Assembly (NCBI RefSeq): GCF_900603025.1 | Contig: NZ_LR026975.1 | Span: 806,001-870,000, forward strand | Reading direction: 5' to 3' | DNA: 64,000 bases | Origin: Mycolicibacterium hassiacum DSM 44199 | GTDB lineage: Bacteria > Actinomycetota > Actinomycetes > Mycobacteriales > Mycobacteriaceae | Part shown: positions 43,816 to 53,052 of the stretch, piece after piece | Layout: every line of letters starts with the position of its first letter | Position numbering within the stretch: position 1 is the stretch's first letter | The notes under the pieces: model-generated | What the model saw: only the letters and a program-made list of their open reading frames with translations | Databases searched by the model: none | What the model was told of the DNA's origin: nothing | Position numbers and translations under genes: made by a program

Positions 43816-45029
43816 TGCGTGAGGTGGTGATCTGCGAGCCGGTCCGCACCCCGATCGGCCGCTACGGCGGCATGTTCAAGTCGCTGACCGCCGCCGAACT
43901 CGGGGTGGTGGCGCTGCGGGGGCTGCTGGAACGGACCAAGGTCGACCCGGAGTCCATCGAGGACGTGATCCTCGGGCACTGCTATCCGAGCAGCGAGGCG
44001 CCGGCCATCGGCCGGGTGGTGGCACTCGATGCCGGGCTGCCCATCACCGTGCCCGGTATGCAGGTCGACCGGCGGTGCGGATCCGGACTGCAGGCCGTCA
44101 TCCAGGCCTGTCTGCAGGTCGGCAGCGGCGCCAACGAGATCGTGGTCGCCGGCGGCGCCGAGAGCATGAGCAACGTGGTCTTCTACTCCACCGAGATGCG
44201 TTGGGGGCCGGCGAAGTCCGCGATCACCCTGCATGACGGGCTGGCCCGCGGCCGCATCACCGCCGGTGGGCGCAACTATCCGGTGCCCGGCGGCATGCTC
44301 GAGACCGCGGAGAACCTGCGTCGCGAGTACAACATCTCCCGCGAGGAACAGGACCAGCTGGCCGTGCAGTCGCACCGGCGGGCGGTGGCCGCCCAGCGGA
44401 ACGGCAGCCTGGCCGAGGAGATCGTTCCGGTCACCGTGCGCACCCGCAAGGGCGAGGAGGTGATCGACACCGACGAACACCCGCGGCCGGACACTTCGAT
44501 GGAGACCCTGGCCAAGCTCAAACCGGTTCTGCTGGACAGTGATCCGGAGGCGACGGTGACGGCCGGCAACGCCAGCGGGCAGAACGACGCGGCGTCGATG
44601 TGCCTGGTGACCACCCGGGAGAAGGCCGAGGAGCTGGGCGTCAAACCGTTGGTGCGGCTGGTGTCCTGGGCTTCGGCGGGGGTGGCGCCCAGGATCATGG
44701 GCATCGGCCCGGTGCCGGCCACCGAGGCCGCGCTGGCCAGGGCCGGCCTGACGCTGGCCGACATCGACCTGATCGAGCTCAACGAGGCGTTCGCCGCGCA
44801 GGCGCTGGCCGTGATGCGGGAGTGGAAGTTCGGCGCGGCCGACCACGAGCGGACCAACGTGCACGGCTCGGGGATCTCACTGGGCCACCCGGTGGGCGCC
44901 ACCGGCGGGCGGATGCTGGCCACCCTGGCCCGCGAACTGCACCGCCGCGGCGCCCGGTACGGGCTGGAGACGATGTGCATCGGCGGTGGGCAGGGGCTGG
45001 CCGCCGTGTTCGAAAGGGTGGACTCGTGA
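43815..45029 (+). CDS. Acetyl-CoA acyltransferase (thiolase)
   Basis: A 404-residue thiolase. The acyl-accepting nucleophile is Cys88 in RRCGSGL, with NEAFAAQ, the general-base His in SLGHPVGATG, and the second cysteine in CIGGGQG near the C-terminus. It would cleave 3-ketoacyl-CoA in the last step of a beta-oxidation cycle. Gene overlaps on both sides (TGATG and GTGA) show a tight operon with the SDR and FadE. Length and motifs are standard. Confidence 0.93.
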   Translation: MREVVICEPVRTPIGRYGGMFKSLTAAELGVVALRGLLERTKVDPESIEDVILGHCYPSSEAPAIGRVVALDAGLPITVPGMQVDRRCGSGLQAVIQACLQVGSGANEIVVAGGAESMSNVVFYSTEMRWGPAKSAITLHDGLARGRITAGGRNYPVPGGMLETAENLRREYNISREEQDQLAVQSHRRAVAAQRNGSLAEEIVPVTVRTRKGEEVIDTDEHPRPDTSMETLAKLKPVLLDSDPEATVTAGNASGQNDAASMCLVTTREKAEELGVKPLVRLVSWASAGVAPRIMGIGPVPATEAALARAGLTLADIDLIELNEAFAAQALAVMREWKFGAADHERTNVHGSGISLGHPVGATGGRMLATLARELHRRGARYGLETMCIGGGQGLAAVFERVDS

Positions 45030-46219
45030 CCAAACTCGCCCAGACCCTGGGGCTGACCGAATTTCAGACCGAGATCATCGCCAACGTGCGGCAGTTCGTC
45101 GACAAGGAGATCATCCCGGTCGCCCAGGAGCTTGAGCACGCCGACGAGTACCCGCAGCAGATCGTCGACGCGATGAAGGAGATGGGCCTGTTCGGGCTGA
45201 TGATCCCCGAGGAGTACGGCGGGCTGGGTGAGTCGCTGCTGACCTATGCGCTGTGCGTGGAGGAGCTCGCCCGCGGCTGGATGAGCATCTCCGGGGTGAT
45301 CAACACCCACTTCATCGTCGCCTACATGATCCGCCAGCACGGCACCGACGAGCAGAAGCAGCGGTTCCTACCGCGGATGGCGACCGGCGAGGTCCGCGGG
45401 GCGTTCTCGATGTCCGAGCCCGAGCTCGGGTCCGACGTCGCGGCGATCCGCACCCGTGCCCGCCGCAACGACGACGGCACCTACACCATCGACGGCCAGA
45501 AGATGTGGCTGACCAACGGCGCCAGCTCCAACCTGGTGGCCGTGCTGGTGCGCACCGACGAGGGCGCGGAGAAACCGCACCGCAACCTGACCGCGTTCCT
45601 GATCGAGAAGCCGACCGGGTTCGGCGAAGTCGCACCGGGCCTGACGATTCCGGGCAAGATCGACAAACTCGGCTACAAGGGCATCGACACCACCGAGCTG
45701 ATCTTCGACGGTTACACCGCGCGCGCAGACGACATCCTCGGTGGGGTGCCGGGTCGGGGCTTCTTCCAGATGATGGACGGTGTCGAGGTGGGCCGGGTCA
45801 ACGTGGCGGCCCGGGCCTGCGGGGTCGGCCTGCGGGCCTTCGAGCTCGCGGTGCGCTACGCCCAGCAGCGGCAGACCTTCGGCAAGCCGATCGCCGAGCA
45901 CCAGGCGATCGCCTTCCAGCTCGCCGAGATGGCGACCAAGGTGGAGGCCGCGCATCTGATGATGGTCAACGCGGCCCGGCTCAAGGACAGCGGCGAGCGC
46001 AATGACGTCGCCGCCGGGATGGCCAAGTATCTGGCCAGCGAGTTCTGCGCCGAGGTCACCCAGCAGGCGTTCCGGATCCACGGCGGCTACGGCTACTCCA
46101 AGGAGTACGAGATCGAGCGGCTGATGCGTGACGCGCCGTTCCTGCTGATCGGTGAGGGCACCAGCGAGATCCAGAAGAACATCATCAGCAAGCGGTTGCT
46201 GGCCGACTACCGGATCTGA
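45026..46219 (+). CDS. Acyl-CoA dehydrogenase
   Basis: A 397-residue acyl-CoA dehydrogenase. Flavin and substrate contacts include FSMSEPELGSDVA, KMWLTNGA and RIHGGYGYSKEY, and the catalytic Glu lies in GEGTSEIQ. The start is GTG 45026, overlapping the thiolase stop. With the SDR and thiolase it gives three of the four beta-oxidation steps; no hydratase is in this operon, but MaoC and crotonases lie nearby. The GntR gene starts 2 bases after its stop. Confidence 0.93.
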   Translation: MTKLAQTLGLTEFQTEIIANVRQFVDKEIIPVAQELEHADEYPQQIVDAMKEMGLFGLMIPEEYGGLGESLLTYALCVEELARGWMSISGVINTHFIVAYMIRQHGTDEQKQRFLPRMATGEVRGAFSMSEPELGSDVAAIRTRARRNDDGTYTIDGQKMWLTNGASSNLVAVLVRTDEGAEKPHRNLTAFLIEKPTGFGEVAPGLTIPGKIDKLGYKGIDTTELIFDGYTARADDILGGVPGRGFFQMMDGVEVGRVNVAARACGVGLRAFELAVRYAQQRQTFGKPIAEHQAIAFQLAEMATKVEAAHLMMVNAARLKDSGERNDVAAGMAKYLASEFCAEVTQQAFRIHGGYGYSKEYEIERLMRDAPFLLIGEGTSEIQKNIISKRLLADYRI

Positions 46220-46221
46220 CC

Positions 46222-46920
46222 GTGACCGTCCCCGACGCCGTAGCCCGGACGCAGCTCGCCGAGCACGTCGCGCGGATCGTCCGCCGGCGGATCTTCGACG
46301 GCACCTACGCCACCGGAGAGTACGTGCGGCTCGACCAATTGGCCGCCGAGCTCGGGGTCAGCGTGACACCGGTGCGGGAGGCGCTGTTCGAGCTGAAAGC
46401 CGAAGGGCTGCTGGCCCAGCAGCCCCACCGCGGTTTCGTGGTGCTGCCGCTGACCGGCCGCGACCTGGCCGACGTGTCGAACGTGCAGGCCTACATCGGC
46501 GGCGAGCTCGCGGCCCGCGCCGCGGCCAACATCACCGATGAGCAGCTCACCGGGCTGCGGCGCATTCAGTCGGACCTGGAGGCCGCCTACGCGGCCGGCG
46601 ACGACGAACGCGCGGTGCGGCTCAACCACGAGTTCCACCGCGCGATCAACGTCGCCGCCGATTCCCCCAAGCTCGCGCAGCTGATGTCGCAGATCACCCG
46701 CTACGCACCCGAGACGGTGTTCCCGCGCATCGCCGGCTGGCCGCAGAAGTCCAACCGGCACCACCGCCGGCTGATCTCGGCGCTGGCCAAACGCGATCCG
46801 GAACTGGCCCGCGCGGCGATGAGCGAACACCTGGCGGCGGGGGCGAAGCCGCTGATCGAGCATCTCACCGCGCTCGGGGTGATCAGCTCACCCGACGGCG
46901 AGCCGGCATCCGGCCACTAG
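46222..46920 (+). CDS. GntR family (FCD domain) transcriptional regulator
   Basis: A 232-residue regulator. The N-terminal winged helix includes LDQLAAELGVSVTPVREAL (read as LAAELGVS then VTPVREAL), and the rest is a helical FCD ligand domain with LNHEFHRAI and HHRRLISAL, which carry metal-binding histidines in this family. FadR-like members respond to acyl-CoA or carboxylates. It closes the SDR-thiolase-FadE operon, whose promoter has the 43002-43020 repeat. Its end overlaps the convergent ligase by 4 bases. Confidence 0.9.
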   Translation: MTVPDAVARTQLAEHVARIVRRRIFDGTYATGEYVRLDQLAAELGVSVTPVREALFELKAEGLLAQQPHRGFVVLPLTGRDLADVSNVQAYIGGELAARAAANITDEQLTGLRRIQSDLEAAYAAGDDERAVRLNHEFHRAINVAADSPKLAQLMSQITRYAPETVFPRIAGWPQKSNRHHRRLISALAKRDPELARAAMSEHLAAGAKPLIEHLTALGVISSPDGEPASGH

Positions 46921-48428
46921 CCGCGAACTCCGCGTTCGGCCAGCAGTTCCCGTAGCGCGCGCACGTCGACCTTGCCGGTCGCCTTGCGGGGGATCGCGTC
47001 ATCGGATTCGACACGCCACCAGAGGGTCGGAACCTTGAACGCGCTCAACACCTTCCGTGCTGCCACCCGCAGGTCCTCGACATCGCGGTCGGTGATGACC
47101 GCGGCGCCGACCGCTCCGGACACCTCGGTGACGAACGCCGCGCCGACGCCGGGCAGGCCGCGCAGCGCGCGCTCCACCTCGCTCGGGTACACGGTCGCGC
47201 CGCTGACCTTGAACATGTCGTCGGAGCGGCCGTGGTAGAACAGGAAGCCGTCGTCGTCGAGATGACCCAGATCGCCGGTGGGGTAGTAGCCGTCGGCGGT
47301 GAAGACCTCCTCGCGGCGGCGCCGGCAGATCCCGCGCATGACGTGCGGGCCGCGGATCTGGATCTCCCCGATCTCACCGGCGGGCAGCGGCCGCCCGCTG
47401 TCCACGTCGACGATGCGCACCTGCATTCCCGGGAACGGCCGGCCGCAGCTGCCCCAGGCCGAGCGCGGCATGTCGGTGTCGGCCCGGTATCCGCTGTAGG
47501 GGCCGAAGGATTCGGTCATTCCGAACAGGTTCGCCCGGGCGCCCGCCGGGGCGCGCAGCTCGGCGGGCAGCAGGGCCTGCAGGCTTCCCGGCCGCAGCGA
47601 CGACAGGTCGGCGCCGACCTCGTCGACCCGGCGGGCCAGCGCCTCGGCCTGATCCGGCCAGCCGCGGAACAGCGTCACCCGTTCCCGCTCCAGCAGCCGC
47701 AACGTGGTCTCCGGCCGCGGGATCTGCTCGGTGACCAGGGTCGCGCCGGCCAGCAGCGCCGACAACAGGCCGCTGCCGAACCCGCCCACCCAGAACAACG
47801 GCATCGGCACATAGAGCCGGGTGTCGGCGTCGATGCAGCGCGCCGACAGCCCGGACGCGACCGCGCCCAGCGCATTCCCGTGACTGTGGATGACGCCCTT
47901 CGGCGGCCCGCTGCTGCCCGAGGTGAACATGATCGACAGGGTGTCGCTGGGCGCCACCGCATCGCCGATGACGTCCACCGCGGCGGTATCGCCGGTGCGC
48001 GGCAACCGATCCGGCGTCCACACCGCCCGCAGCGCGGGCAGCTCGCCGCGGTGCGGGGCGAGATCGGCCAGATAGCGGTGACCGCGGAACTCCTCGACCG
48101 TGATCAGGTACTGCACCGACGCGGTCCGCAGGTGCGCGACGAGCTCGGGCTGCTGCAGCAGCGTGGACAGCGGAACCAGCACGGCGCCGATGCGGGTGAG
48201 CGCGATCGCGATCTGCACCCACTGCACGCCGTTGGGCATGATCAGGCCCACCCGGGTGCCCTTGCCGATGCCCGCGGCGAACAACCCCGCCGCCAGTTCG
48301 CGGGTGGTGGCGTCCAGTTCGGCGTAGGACAACCGGCCGTCGCTGTCGACGATCACCGGATTGTCCGGGTACCGCTCGGCGCCCAGCCGGACCAGCCGGG
48401 GGATGGTGTCGGCCGCCGGCTCAGCCAT
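46917..48428 (-). CDS. AMP-binding CoA ligase (third of three in tandem)
   Basis: A 503-residue adenylate-forming enzyme. It has the P-loop-like MFTSGSSGPPKG, a GMTESFGPYSG motif, YPTGDLGHLDDDGF, and the C-terminal lysine in KATGKVDVR. It activates a carboxylic acid as CoA ester. It is the last gene of a six-gene run (three crotonases, then three ligases) with 8-base overlaps. It resembles its two neighbours closely enough to suggest tandem duplication, although the sequence differences indicate different substrates or steps. Confidence 0.9.
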   Translation of the reverse strand: MAEPAADTIPRLVRLGAERYPDNPVIVDSDGRLSYAELDATTRELAAGLFAAGIGKGTRVGLIMPNGVQWVQIAIALTRIGAVLVPLSTLLQQPELVAHLRTASVQYLITVEEFRGHRYLADLAPHRGELPALRAVWTPDRLPRTGDTAAVDVIGDAVAPSDTLSIMFTSGSSGPPKGVIHSHGNALGAVASGLSARCIDADTRLYVPMPLFWVGGFGSGLLSALLAGATLVTEQIPRPETTLRLLERERVTLFRGWPDQAEALARRVDEVGADLSSLRPGSLQALLPAELRAPAGARANLFGMTESFGPYSGYRADTDMPRSAWGSCGRPFPGMQVRIVDVDSGRPLPAGEIGEIQIRGPHVMRGICRRRREEVFTADGYYPTGDLGHLDDDGFLFYHGRSDDMFKVSGATVYPSEVERALRGLPGVGAAFVTEVSGAVGAAVITDRDVEDLRVAARKVLSAFKVPTLWWRVESDDAIPRKATGKVDVRALRELLAERGVRG

Positions 48429-49941
48429 CGAACACCTCCGCCAGCCGGGGCAGATCGACCTTGCCGCTGGACATCACCGGGATCTGCGATGCGGGCAGCG
48501 CGGCGAACCGGCGCGGGATCTTGTAGGCCGACAGCTCCCGCTTCAGCGCGGCGCGCACGGCGTGCTCGTCGAACCGCGCACCCTCCTCCAGCGCGATGAC
48601 CGCGGCGACGATCTGTCCCCGGTCGGGATCGGGCAGACCCAGCACGTGGGCGGTCAGCCCGCACGCGCGTTTGATGGCCTTCTCCACCTCCCCGGGGGCG
48701 ACACTGACGCCGGCGGTCTTGATCATCGCGCCCCGGCGGCCGATGAAGTAGACGTAACCCTCGTCGTCGGTGCGGACCAGATCCCCGGTGTGGAACCAGC
48801 CGTCGGCGTCGAAGCACTCCTCGCGGCGGCGCTTGTAGTAGCCCTCCATGAGGAACGGTCCGCGCACGCAGAACTCGCCCACCCGGCCGGGGCCCAGCTC
48901 CTCGCCGGTGTCCGGGTCGATGACCTTGGTCTCGAATCCGGGCGCCGGTTTGCCGAACGACCCGCGCCGATGCTCGGGCTGGTCGGAGGTGTCGGGACTG
49001 ATGGTGATCACGCTGCCGGTCTCGGTCATGCCGAGCATGCCGTGGCGCAGCTCGGGGTCGGCCGGCCGGGCCTCGGGGGCCATGATCGGGTAGAGGTTGC
49101 CGCGCCGCATCGACGACAGGTCGCGGTGCGGCAGGCTGGGGTGGCGGGCGAGGTGACTGATGCCGGTGACGAAGCCGTTGGTGATGGTGGGTCGCACCGC
49201 CTCCAGCAGATCCAGGGTCTCGCCGGGATCGGTGGCGTTCGAGCACACCAGGGTGGCGCCGGCGAGCATGCAGGCCAGGATCGCGAACGCGAACCCGCCG
49301 ACCCAGAAGAACGGCGAGTTGCAGAACAGCCGGTCCTCGGCGGTCAGGGCGCGAATCTCGTTGAGCACCCGCTGATGCTCCAGGTGGGCGGCATGGGTGT
49401 GCACCACTCCCTTCGGGGCGCCGGTCGACCCGGAGGTGTAGATGATCGACAGCACGTCGCAGGGATCGACGTCGGCCTCCAGGGCCTCGAACAACTCGGC
49501 CGGGGCGGGTTCGATGGTGCGATCCTCGGCGTCGATGAGCACATGCCGCAGCAGCGGCACCGCGGAGCGGTCGACGTCGGCCAGCCGCGCCCGGTAGTCG
49601 TGCGCCCGGTACGAACCGGCGGACAACAGGATCTCCACGTCGGCGTGGGCGAGTTGGCGGGCCAGTTCGGCGGTGGTGGCGAACGTGGAGAACGGGACGA
49701 CCACCGCGCCGATGCGCGCCGCGGCGAGCATCGCGACGATGAACGCCGACCCGTTCGGGTGCAGCACCCCGACGTGGGTGCCCTTGCCCGCGCCCAGGGC
49801 GATCAGCCGGCGGGCCAGCAGCGCCGAGCGGCGGTCGGCGTCGGCATAGGTGAGCCGGTCGTCGTCGCAGATCAACAGCAGATGCTCACCCCGGCGGCGA
49901 GCCTGGGCGCGCACCAGCGCCCCGACGGTGTTCTCAGGCAT
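48421..49941 (-). CDS. AMP-binding CoA ligase (second of three in tandem)
   Basis: A 506-residue adenylate-forming enzyme with IYTSGSTGAPKG, GMTETGSVITI, FHTGDLVRTDDEGYV and the C-terminal lysine in SSGKVDLPR. It follows the first ligase and overlaps the third by 8 bases, so translation is coupled. N-terminal and mid-chain similarity to both neighbours supports tandem duplication. The substrate acid is not evident. Confidence 0.9.
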   Translation of the reverse strand: MPENTVGALVRAQARRRGEHLLLICDDDRLTYADADRRSALLARRLIALGAGKGTHVGVLHPNGSAFIVAMLAAARIGAVVVPFSTFATTAELARQLAHADVEILLSAGSYRAHDYRARLADVDRSAVPLLRHVLIDAEDRTIEPAPAELFEALEADVDPCDVLSIIYTSGSTGAPKGVVHTHAAHLEHQRVLNEIRALTAEDRLFCNSPFFWVGGFAFAILACMLAGATLVCSNATDPGETLDLLEAVRPTITNGFVTGISHLARHPSLPHRDLSSMRRGNLYPIMAPEARPADPELRHGMLGMTETGSVITISPDTSDQPEHRRGSFGKPAPGFETKVIDPDTGEELGPGRVGEFCVRGPFLMEGYYKRRREECFDADGWFHTGDLVRTDDEGYVYFIGRRGAMIKTAGVSVAPGEVEKAIKRACGLTAHVLGLPDPDRGQIVAAVIALEEGARFDEHAVRAALKRELSAYKIPRRFAALPASQIPVMSSGKVDLPRLAEVFDG

Positions 49942-51418
49942 GTTCCTCGGCTGGTTCGGCGTGACGGGCGAAGTGTTCGCGCACCGCGGTCAGATCCGGT
50001 TTGCCCGAAGGGGTTCGGGGGATGCGCTCGACGATCGCGATGTCGGTGGGGACCTCGTAGCGGGCCAGCCGGCCCCGCAGGTGTGCGAACAGCTCGGCGG
50101 TGTCGACCGGGCTGCGCAACTCCACCATCGCCACCGGCGTCTCACCCAGTCGCGGATCCGGCCGACCCACCACCGCCGCGCCGGCGACCGCCGGATGGCT
50201 CTCCAGCGCCGCGCGGACATCGTCGGGCATGACCTTGAACCCGCCGCGGATGATCGCCTGGTCGGCGCGGCCGAGGATCCAGACGAAACCGTCGGCGTCG
50301 ATGCGTGCCAGATCGGTGGTGCGCATCCACTCGGCGTTCGGGCCGAGCTGCCCGGGTCTGACCTCCAGCAGGCCGGGTTGATCCGGGCCGAGCGGGGTGC
50401 CGTTCTCGTCGACGACCCGCAGCTGCGCCCCGAGCGTGGCGCGGCCGACGCTGCCGCGCTTGGTCTTCCAGTACCGCTGGTAGTCGGGGAGCGTCCAGCC
50501 GGCTACTCCGCCGCCGAATTCCGTTGCGGCGTAGGACGTGAGCACCGGGATGCCGAACTTCTCGGTGAAGGCGTCGGCGTCGTCGGCCGACAGTGGGGCG
50601 GTGCCCGAGGTGACCGCGCGGATACTGCCGAGATCCTCGCGGGTCAGATCGGAGTGCAGCACCGTGCGCAGGGCGGCCGGCACCAGCGACACCGCCCGCG
50701 GCCGGTGCCGGCGCACCGCGTCGGCCCAGCGCTCGAGTTCGAACTTCTCCAGCAGCGCGAACGCGCGGCCGTCGCAGACGCATTGCAGTACCCGGTACAC
50801 GCCGCCGATGTGGACCAGCGGCGCGTTGACGATGGCGACCCCGCGACGCAGCTCGGTGGGTGCCGGCGCGGTGGCGAAATCGGTGCCGATCACGCTGTGC
50901 GCCAGCATGTCATAGGTCAGGTCGATGCGTTTGGGCGGACCGGTGGTGCCACTGGTCAGCATCCGCACCGCCACGCCGTGGCGGTCCGGTGCGGTGGTCC
51001 CGCCCGCCGCGGCGCGCACCCGCGGTTCGTCGCCCGGCCCGGCCAGCGCGACCGTGGTCGCGCCGACACCGGCGGGTACCAGCGCGGACAGATCGCCGGG
51101 GGTGCCGATCAGCACCGGCAGCCCCAGCGTCTCGATGTCGGCGCGGGTGCGGTCCTCGCCGCGGGCCTGGTTGATCACCACCACCGCGCCGCCGCCGAGC
51201 AGCACCCCGAGCAGCGCCGCGACATGCGCGGGGGTGTTGCGCAGCAGGATGCCGATCTGGCGCCCCGGGGTGGTCAACGGCGCGATCCGTTGCGCGGTGG
51301 CCGTGAGCCGGCCCCAGGAATGCCAGTGGCCCTCGTACTCGATCGCGTTGGCGTCCGGCCGCAGGGCCAGCACGTCGGCGATGCGCCGGCTCAGCGGGTG
51401 GTCGTGAACCGGGGTCAT
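49934..51418 (-). CDS. AMP-binding CoA ligase (first of three in tandem)
   Basis: A 494-residue adenylate-forming enzyme. The P-loop-like motif is MLTSGTTGPPKR, with Arg in place of the usual Gly after Lys, and the tail lysine is in TPSGKPDLT. The adenine motif region is SYAATEFGGGV. It is more divergent than the two that follow. The start is ATG 51418 (or GTG 51421), overlapping the upstream crotonase stop. Confidence 0.88.
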   Translation of the reverse strand: MTPVHDHPLSRRIADVLALRPDANAIEYEGHWHSWGRLTATAQRIAPLTTPGRQIGILLRNTPAHVAALLGVLLGGGAVVVINQARGEDRTRADIETLGLPVLIGTPGDLSALVPAGVGATTVALAGPGDEPRVRAAAGGTTAPDRHGVAVRMLTSGTTGPPKRIDLTYDMLAHSVIGTDFATAPAPTELRRGVAIVNAPLVHIGGVYRVLQCVCDGRAFALLEKFELERWADAVRRHRPRAVSLVPAALRTVLHSDLTREDLGSIRAVTSGTAPLSADDADAFTEKFGIPVLTSYAATEFGGGVAGWTLPDYQRYWKTKRGSVGRATLGAQLRVVDENGTPLGPDQPGLLEVRPGQLGPNAEWMRTTDLARIDADGFVWILGRADQAIIRGGFKVMPDDVRAALESHPAVAGAAVVGRPDPRLGETPVAMVELRSPVDTAELFAHLRGRLARYEVPTDIAIVERIPRTPSGKPDLTAVREHFARHAEPAEEHA

Positions 51419-52206
51419 CACCGGATCCTCGGCGTGGGTCGGGCGGTGTCGGGCCGGGCCGCCAATTCGGCCTGTCCGAGCGGGTTGCCCAGCCGGGTGT
51501 AGATGAGGTTCTGCTCCATGGCCGCGCGGTAGGGCTTCTCCAGCGACTCCCAGATGGCCTTGACGGTGCCCTGGGTGGCCGACGGTGGTTTGGCCGCGAT
51601 GGTCGCGGCGATCTCATGGGCACGCGACCACAGCCGGTCGGCCGGCACCACCTCGGTCACCAGCCCGATCTGCAGCGCGGTCCGCGCGCTGACGCGTTCG
51701 TCGTTGCCCATCAATGCGATTCGCAGGCTCTGTGCCAGCCCGACCTTGCGCATCAGGCCGATGGGTTCCAGCGCGCACACCAGCCCGGCGCTGACATGCG
51801 AGTCGAAGAAGGTGGCGTCCTCACTGCAGATGATCACGTCCGCCTCGTTGAGGAAGTAGAACGCGCCCGCGGTGCACATGCCCTGGACCGCGCACACCAC
51901 GGGTTTCCACATCTTCTGCCACTTCGGGCTGAGGTGTTCGCCGGGGTCCTCGTGGTTCCACACGTTGCCGGGCTGACCGTAGGACGACTTGATGTCCAAG
52001 CCGGCCGAGAACGCCCGGTCGCCGGCCGCGCGCAGCACCACCGCGTGCACCGTGTCGTCGAACCTGACGATCCGCCAGGCCTGCGACATCTCCTCGCACA
52101 TCGTGCGATTGAACGCGTTGAGCACCTCGGGCCGGTTCAGCGTGATGGTCGCGACGTGGTCGGCCGGATCGATGTCGAGCAGGATGGTCTCGAATTGCGT
52201 GCTCAT
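51418..52206 (-). CDS. Enoyl-CoA hydratase/isomerase family protein
   Basis: A 262-residue crotonase. The first oxyanion segment is RAFSAGLDI, and the second is VQGMCTAGAFYFL. The usual catalytic Glu pair is not clearly conserved, so hydratase, isomerase or hydrolase activity is open. The ATG at 52206 is used; the preceding GTG is also in frame. It is third of three crotonases in a run and ends on the first ligase. Confidence 0.88.
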   Translation of the reverse strand: MSTQFETILLDIDPADHVATITLNRPEVLNAFNRTMCEEMSQAWRIVRFDDTVHAVVLRAAGDRAFSAGLDIKSSYGQPGNVWNHEDPGEHLSPKWQKMWKPVVCAVQGMCTAGAFYFLNEADVIICSEDATFFDSHVSAGLVCALEPIGLMRKVGLAQSLRIALMGNDERVSARTALQIGLVTEVVPADRLWSRAHEIAATIAAKPPSATQGTVKAIWESLEKPYRAAMEQNLIYTRLGNPLGQAELAARPDTARPTPRIR

Positions 52207-52227
52207 CACCCTGCCTCTCTGCCCTGC

Positions 52228-53037
52228 CTATTTGCACTGCCAGTTCGGGGCGCGCTTCTCCATGAACGCCCTGGGTCCTTCCAGCGCGTCCGCGGTGCGG
52301 ACCACGCGTTCTCGGAACGTCTCGGCCAGTATCTCGGCCTCGTGCAGCGGCAGGTCGAGCGTCTTGTGGATCGCCAGCCGGGTGCCGCGCACCGCCAGCG
52401 GGGCATTGGAGTTCACGATGTCGGCGATCTCGTGGGCGCGCTCCATGAGTCTGTCGTGTTCGACGACCTCGCTGATCATCCCGAGCTCGTAGGCGCGCTG
52501 CGCCGACATCCGCTCGTGTTTGCCCATCAGCGCCATGCGCAGCGCGATGTTGCGCGGCAGCACCCGGGCCAGCCGGACCATCTCGCGCGCGGCGACCAGC
52601 CCGATGCTGACGTGCGGATCGAAGAACGTGGCCCGCTCGGAGGCGATGGCGATGTCACCGGTGGTGATCCAGTCCAGCCCGGCCCCGCAGCACATACCGT
52701 TGACGGCGGTGACGACGGGCTTGGCCATCCGCCGGAACGGCGGGGTGCCCTCCTGCGGCGCCTCCCACTGTTCGTAGGTGGTCAGGTACGGGCGTTCGTA
52801 GATGACCCGGCCGTCCTCGGGGATCTCGCCGACGTCGGCTCCGGTGCAGAAGGCGCGGCCGGTGCCGGTGACGATGATGATCCAGACGTTGTCGTCGTTC
52901 TCCGCCTCGTCGTAGGCCCTGCGCAACTCCTGGATCATGGCCGGGCTGAGCGCGTTGAGCGCCTGCGGGCGGTTCAGCGTGATGACCGCCTTGTGCCCGT
53001 CGACCTCGTAGATGATGTCCTGATATGTCGTCGACAT
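52228..53037 (-). CDS. Enoyl-CoA hydratase/isomerase family protein
   Basis: A 269-residue crotonase with RAFCTGADV and VNGMCCGAGLDWI as the two oxyanion segments. A cysteine pair in the second segment is unusual. It shares with the next crotonase the phrases ATFFDxHVSxGLV and LMGxxERxSA, indicating recent duplication. It sits between the other two crotonases with gaps of 15 and 21 bases. Confidence 0.9.
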   Translation of the reverse strand: MSTTYQDIIYEVDGHKAVITLNRPQALNALSPAMIQELRRAYDEAENDDNVWIIIVTGTGRAFCTGADVGEIPEDGRVIYERPYLTTYEQWEAPQEGTPPFRRMAKPVVTAVNGMCCGAGLDWITTGDIAIASERATFFDPHVSIGLVAAREMVRLARVLPRNIALRMALMGKHERMSAQRAYELGMISEVVEHDRLMERAHEIADIVNSNAPLAVRGTRLAIHKTLDLPLHEAEILAETFRERVVRTADALEGPRAFMEKRAPNWQCK

Positions 53038-53052
53038 TGGTGATCCTGTCCG